A program made the translations under genes and the position numbers. Below are positions 59,600 through 64,000 of a DNA stretch of 64,000 nucleotides, piece by piece; the stretch's first letter is position 1; every line of letters begins with the position of its first letter. Source of the DNA: Acacia acuminata (taxonomy: Eukaryota > Streptophyta > Magnoliopsida > Fabales > Fabaceae); the NCBI GenBank assembly GCA_019022655.1, contig JAFJYI010000014.1, forward strand, positions 434,001-498,000, given 5' to 3'. The notes under the pieces were generated by a model that saw only the letters and a program-made list of their open reading frames with translations, was not told where the DNA came from and searched no databases.

Positions 59600-60060
59600 T
59601 TTGCAAGGTTGTCAAACTCATAAGTTTAAGCAAACTCGTGATAGTGACGTAAACTTGTATCGATAAACTCAAATCGTAAACTTGTAAGAGTTTACTTTTA
59701 TCATTAAATAGGTATTAAAATATATAATTAAATAATTAAAATATAAAAAATGATAACAATTTGATTTAAATATATTTTAAATCCAAATAATTGAAATTAA
59801 ATATATTAACATTCATAATTTATTATATTTAATAAATAAATTTCTATAAAATTCATATATAAAGCTATTGAGGATGAAAAAATTAGAAAAAAATTAACAC
59901 AATTTTGTAAGCTAAAAACAGTAAATTCGGTGTGTAAACTTGTGAGTTTAACCGAGCTTACAATTAACACGACTTTGCTAGAGACTTGACTCGATAGAGT
60001 AAAGTAGAAAAGCAAAAACGGTAAATTGGGAGAGTCAACTCGCAAGTTTGACAACGTGAC
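59600..60060. repeat. Dispersed repeat, copy 2
   Basis: Inverse-orientation relative of 43355-43790, with TAAACTTGTAAGAGTTTACT, TCATTAAATAGGTATT and CCAAATAATTGAAATTAAA. Repeated forms of GTAAACTTGTGAGTTTA occur inside it. No coding content. Confidence 0.55.
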
Positions 60061-60109
60061 TATTTGTATCTTATGAAAAGGATGAAAGGGAGGAGGCAAT
60101 GTAGTCTAA

Positions 60110-60800
60110 CAATTACCATATATTTCTTACTGACAAAAACAAACCCATATATAATTCGTTTCTATTTATAAGAAATATTTAAAGAATTTATAAAAAATCT
60201 CTTTATTAGCTTCATATTTCCCCCATTTAATTACCCATTTTAATATTAGTACATTTAATATAAAGAGAGATTTCAAATTCAAAGAACCTAATTATGACTT
60301 TCACAAATTAGTAATTTTATCTTATTTTTCTTTTTCATTTATAAATACTCCTTCCCTTTTTTTAATAAGAAATAATTACGATACATAGCTTACTGAAGAA
60401 AAAACCATATATAATTCGTTTCTATTTATAAAAAATATTTAGACAATGTAAAAAATTTTCTTTATTAGTTTTACATTCCCCCCCCCCCCAATTTAATTAC
60501 CCATTTTAACATTAGTACATTGAATATAAGGAGAGATTTCAAATTCAAATAACTTAATTATGACTTTCATGAATTATTTATTTTACTTTATTTTTTCCTT
60601 TCATTCATAAATACTCCTTCCCTTTCTTTTTATAAGAAACGATTACCATATACATAGATTACACTGGAAAAAAAAAAAAAAAAAAAAAGCAAAAGTAGAA
60701 ACATTAAACCCTTGTTTCTATTTATAAAAAACATTTAGAGAATGTCTAAAAATTTCTTTATTCTTTTCACATTCCCCCACCCCCTCCCAAAATTTAATTA
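60110..60800 (+). repeat. Tandem array, about three ~245-bp units
   Basis: Units begin near 60110, 60355 and 60615. Each carries TAATTCGTTTCTATTTATAA (or close), TTCTTTATTAG, CCATTTAATTACCCATTTT and CATTCATAAATACTCCTTCC; the third is cut short and contains an A-run with a fragment of the 42510-42700 MITE family. Confidence 0.8.
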
Positions 60801-61568
60801 CCCATTTTAACTATCACATATTATGTATGTATGTATATGCATATTGAACCATGTTATGTGTTACATGATCTGTTTGCAATTGTTGCTGCATGAGACTGGT
60901 GTTATGTGATCTCTAAGTGTTTTATACGTGGTTGTGAACTATTTCATATATATGGTTAATTGTCATGTACTGTTTGTTTGTACATTCTATATGAGATTAA
61001 CTATTACATTAAGAACCTTCGGGATCCCAGCTCTTGTTATTAAATGTGCTATGAACAGTGCACTGGACACGGCTCCCAAGGCAAAAGCGGTGGATAACAG
61101 CTAATAAAGGTTCTGGTCTAGACCAAGACCTGGTGTTGGTTGTCTGTACCAGTGTAATTGTATTTTATAATGTTGAAATTTGTCAAGGATTTGTATAACC
61201 TATTGGAAGTCCTATATGTAATCAAGTACATTGTATCAATATATTTATGCCATTTCTGGTCCTCATCATGTTGCGCATTATTACTCTAATAATTATCGGA
61301 ATTTCAGTAGGGTATAATAGAGGGTTCCACCATGTGCCATAACTGACCTTGTGATCTCTTGCTCTCTCTTTTTTTTTTAATAATTATTTCACTTAGCATG
61401 TTCTTGAATCATATGATGATGCTTTTTCTCCATCTTGGTGCATACTTGGCCAAGATTTAAGGACCCTTGGGATGCTCTTGATCAATTTTGTTGACTTAGT
61501 GACTCATGCACATGGGTTTATTAATTGAATAAGGAGGACATGCGGCACAAATTCATAAAGGAGACAAT
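60801..61568. other. Intergenic, nothing recognised
   Basis: (ATGT)n-like start near 60825. The sequence then looks like non-coding transcript tail (TAATAAAGG near 61102), but no ORF or family match is visible. Confidence 0.35.
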
Positions 61569-64000
61569 CACTAGTGCAAAAAAGAGCTTTAAGACCGCCT
61601 CGTTTAGACTGGAGTATTGACGCACCGGTCTTAAAAGTATGACCGGTGGCACTTTTGTAAATATAAATAACTTCTTAGACCCAATCCTTTATTAATAGGT
61701 CTTAAATATATTATTCAGACTGGTAAACAAAACAACCGGTCTTAAAAATGTTATTAAAAAATGAAATGTCAATTACTTTTTAGAGAAATCTCATACAACC
61801 AGACTTATATTATATCCGATCCAAAAATATAAGGAAAAATTTAAATATAAAGGTCTAAAATTTTAAGACCGGTTATATATAAAAGACGGTCTTAAAAGTT
61901 ATATTTTTAAGACCGGACATAAATTGTGGTCGGTACTAAATATTGAAAAATTAAATAATTTTAAGACCGTAGTTTTATAAGGACCGGTCTTAAAAATTAA
62001 CTTTTAAGATTGTCTTTTTATACATCCGGTCTTAAAACTAAAGCGCCAAATATACTCTTCTTCGTGCGAAACCTTACTTTACGTTGCTATCTCTGAAGTT
62101 TGAACCCCTGTTCTTGTTGCGAAACCTCTCTTCCTGTTACATTACCTCTCTTCCTCGCCCACCACTACCATAGTCTATTACTCTCTCATTTTCTCAGGCA
62201 TTCCTCTTTCATAGCACCTCTCTCAACCTCTCGTCCTTTCTTGAAGATGAATGGAGAAAATGATTCTAGTCATGTTCTTGCAACGCCAATTACTGGTGTG
62301 ATTGGTGTGAGTCAGAACGAACCCTCTTCATCTCACAGTGAGCCTCGTAACCGCCCTGCACGCCGTGGTAGAAAAGGCACATAAATGAAAGATGTATCCC
62401 TAAGTCGGACTTCTGGGTCAAAGCTTGAGATTCAGTTTGATGAAAATTTGGCTCCTATCTATCCTAATTAAAACAAACATAACAGTTTTATCGGCTTTCT
62501 AGCACGCAGCAAGGTTAGCATCTTGATAGATGAGTGGAAAAATGTCGACAATGCCACATAAAAGATCTTATTTGGGACACTATCCGGCTTACATGCACTG
62601 TTCTTGATAGTCAAAAGTTGAAAGATATGACATTGTCGTATTGTGCTGATTGCTGGAGGAAGTTTAAGACCTATCTAGCTAACAACTATATCTTTGCCGA
62701 GGTTCCAGTTGGTGAACCTCGCCCTGATCCTTGGGACAAGTACATATTTCTTGATGAACAAAATTGGCAACAATTTGTTCAAATACGAACCACTCCTGAA
62801 GCTTTGGTGAGTTTATATTTAGTTTTTTTGCCCTTTTTTATTTGCTTATTAACCTGTGCAGATATGTGAATGTTATTGTGTTCATCTAATCCTACTAGTT
62901 AGATGGTTTGGTGTGTGAATAGAAGTATACATTTCCATCCTTTGTCCTGCATCAGAGGAGCATGTCTTAGTTCTATGCAAGTCTGATATGTAAACCGTGA
63001 AAAGGTAAAATACTAAGTAGTTAAATATATAAGAGGTTAGTCTAATATGTGTAGGAATCAATTATGATGAATGAATGAATTGGCTAAGTTGGCAGCAATT
63101 CTGCAACTCCCTTTCCTCTATTTCTCCTAATATCTTCTACAATTCTACATCTTCCTTAACAAAGTCTTGAAACTTGATGAAGTGAATTTAACTAGTATTT
63201 GAGGTTCATATGAAGCAGAAGTTCTCTAATTTCTGTTAGTGAGATTGCTGGAATTCATAATTAATAGTTGTTTTCAATTCTGATTCACATAAAAGAAGGG
63301 AGCAAGCACAAGAGATCAGGAGAAAGAATGATTACCTGCATAAAGCTTCTCGTGGCGAATATGAAAAGACTGAAAAGAGTTTATGGCGGCCAAGCGAAAG
63401 AGATTGGAAGATGAAGCTGAATCCAATCCTTCTGCAATATGTGATTCGCCATCTCCAATACGTCGCAAGGAGTTATGGTTGTATATTCGCCAAAAGAGAA
63501 GCAGGGCCTACATGAGTGAATAAATTCGTATAGTTGCTAATGTTGGTTATAATTAGTTTTGATGATGTCTTATATAGATGACATTACTAAGAGCAAAAAG
63601 ATTGAGTAGTATATTGAGTAATATAGTTATCTCCTACATTGACTAATCTGTTGTATTTAATGTAGATTAATCCAAGTTGAATTATAGAGATTAATCAAGA
63701 AGGAGATAAGAATTAAAGAAAGAAGAACTTGCAGAGCTTATCAAGGAAGAAGAGAAGAGACTAAAGAAAGAAGAACTTGCACAACATTCAAGTTGTTGTG
63801 ATACATGAAGTCTTGATGATCAAATAGAAGTTGGAATGAAGCTTCATCATATTTGAGCTACAACGCAGTATACATGTCTGGAAACAAGTTCAGGATAGCA
63901 TCAGCTTTCTGGATATTGAAGAGGGTAGAAATTGCAGAAAATGATGAGCTCAAGATAAATAATGAAGAATGATCAAGTTGGAAGATGGGAGATGGAAGAA
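61569..64000 (+). mobile_element. CACTA element, left part, runs off the window
   Basis: Starts CACTAGTGCAAAAAAGAGC, a CACTA end. At least ten copies of a GACCGGTCTTAAAA-type subterminal motif in both orientations lie between 61600 and 62035. A gene-like block follows. No right end was found before 64000. Confidence 0.8.
62247..63523 (+). pseudogene. CACTA element accessory ORF, decayed
   Basis: Resembles the TNPA-like ORF of plant CACTA elements: basic NRPARRGRKG, then GFLARSKVSILIDEWKNVD, then DSQKLKDMTLSYCADCWRKF and WDKYIFLDEQNWQQFV. After an apparent intron (donor at 62803, acceptor near 63297), EQAQEIRRKNDYLHKASRGE and, after a frame change, SPIRRKELWLYIRQKRSRAY to a TAA. In-frame TAA codons lie at about 62382, 62469 and 62560, with a frameshift near 62565. 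The catalytic DDE transposase is not in the window. Confidence 0.75.

Noticed and set aside
56000..64000. Metabolic gene cluster around the P450
   Set aside because: Nothing on either side encodes another biosynthetic enzyme; the surroundings are repeats and a CACTA element.

Overview
This is nuclear DNA of a flowering plant, almost certainly a eudicot. The evidence is GT-AG spliced genes with plant-specific products, plant transposon families (CACTA, MULE, hAT, Stowaway, Ty1/copia, Ty3/gypsy, L1, RTE, Au-type SINE) and pieces of plastid genes inside an intron. Genus cannot be read from the sequence; the CYP71D-like P450 would fit an asterid, but that is only an impression. The window is AT-rich and gene-poor: three intact host genes, all on the minus strand, lie in layered transposon debris.

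Layout. 1-2.5 kb: truncated gypsy gag with LTR, then a MITE split by a MULE. 2.7-11.9 kb: complete poly(ADP-ribose) glycohydrolase gene (11 exons, 551 codons); one intron holds a mosaic of plastid petA, trnS and rpl2. 12.3 kb: U2 snRNA fragment. 12.8-22 kb: a large fold-back whose arms carry different later insertions (SINE, MULE, L1, a TAGTCGACTA-rich element) and whose centre holds a MULE with a SERRATE first-exon copy in each arm. 23.2-29.4 kb: complete threonine aldolase gene (9 coding exons, 357 codons, 5' UTR intron); introns hold two SINEs and a fold-back MULE. 29.4-34.9 kb: AT-rich intergenic DNA with fold-backs. 34.9-42.4 kb: Ty1/copia element with similar LTRs and a heavily frameshifted gag-pol. 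42.4-48.6 kb: cluster of small GG...CC elements with 9-bp target duplications, Stowaway-like MITEs, an RTE remnant and a mini-CACTA. 49-53.1 kb: CACTA element carrying an ABCG transporter exon, inside a MITE that is inside another MITE. 53.3-55 kb: second copia remnant, reverse strand. 56-58.5 kb: intact two-exon CYP71-clan P450 (501 codons), with a hAT element containing a Stowaway MITE just upstream. 59.5-60.8 kb: dispersed and tandem repeats. 61.6 kb to the end: left end of a CACTA element with its decayed ORF.

The three genes are unrelated in function (ADP-ribose turnover, threonine/glycine metabolism, specialised oxidation); nothing suggests a cluster or pathway. Exon borders were set by hand from GT-AG signals and frame closure. 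In all three genes the joined exons sum to an exact open frame of the family's usual length, which is the main support for the models.
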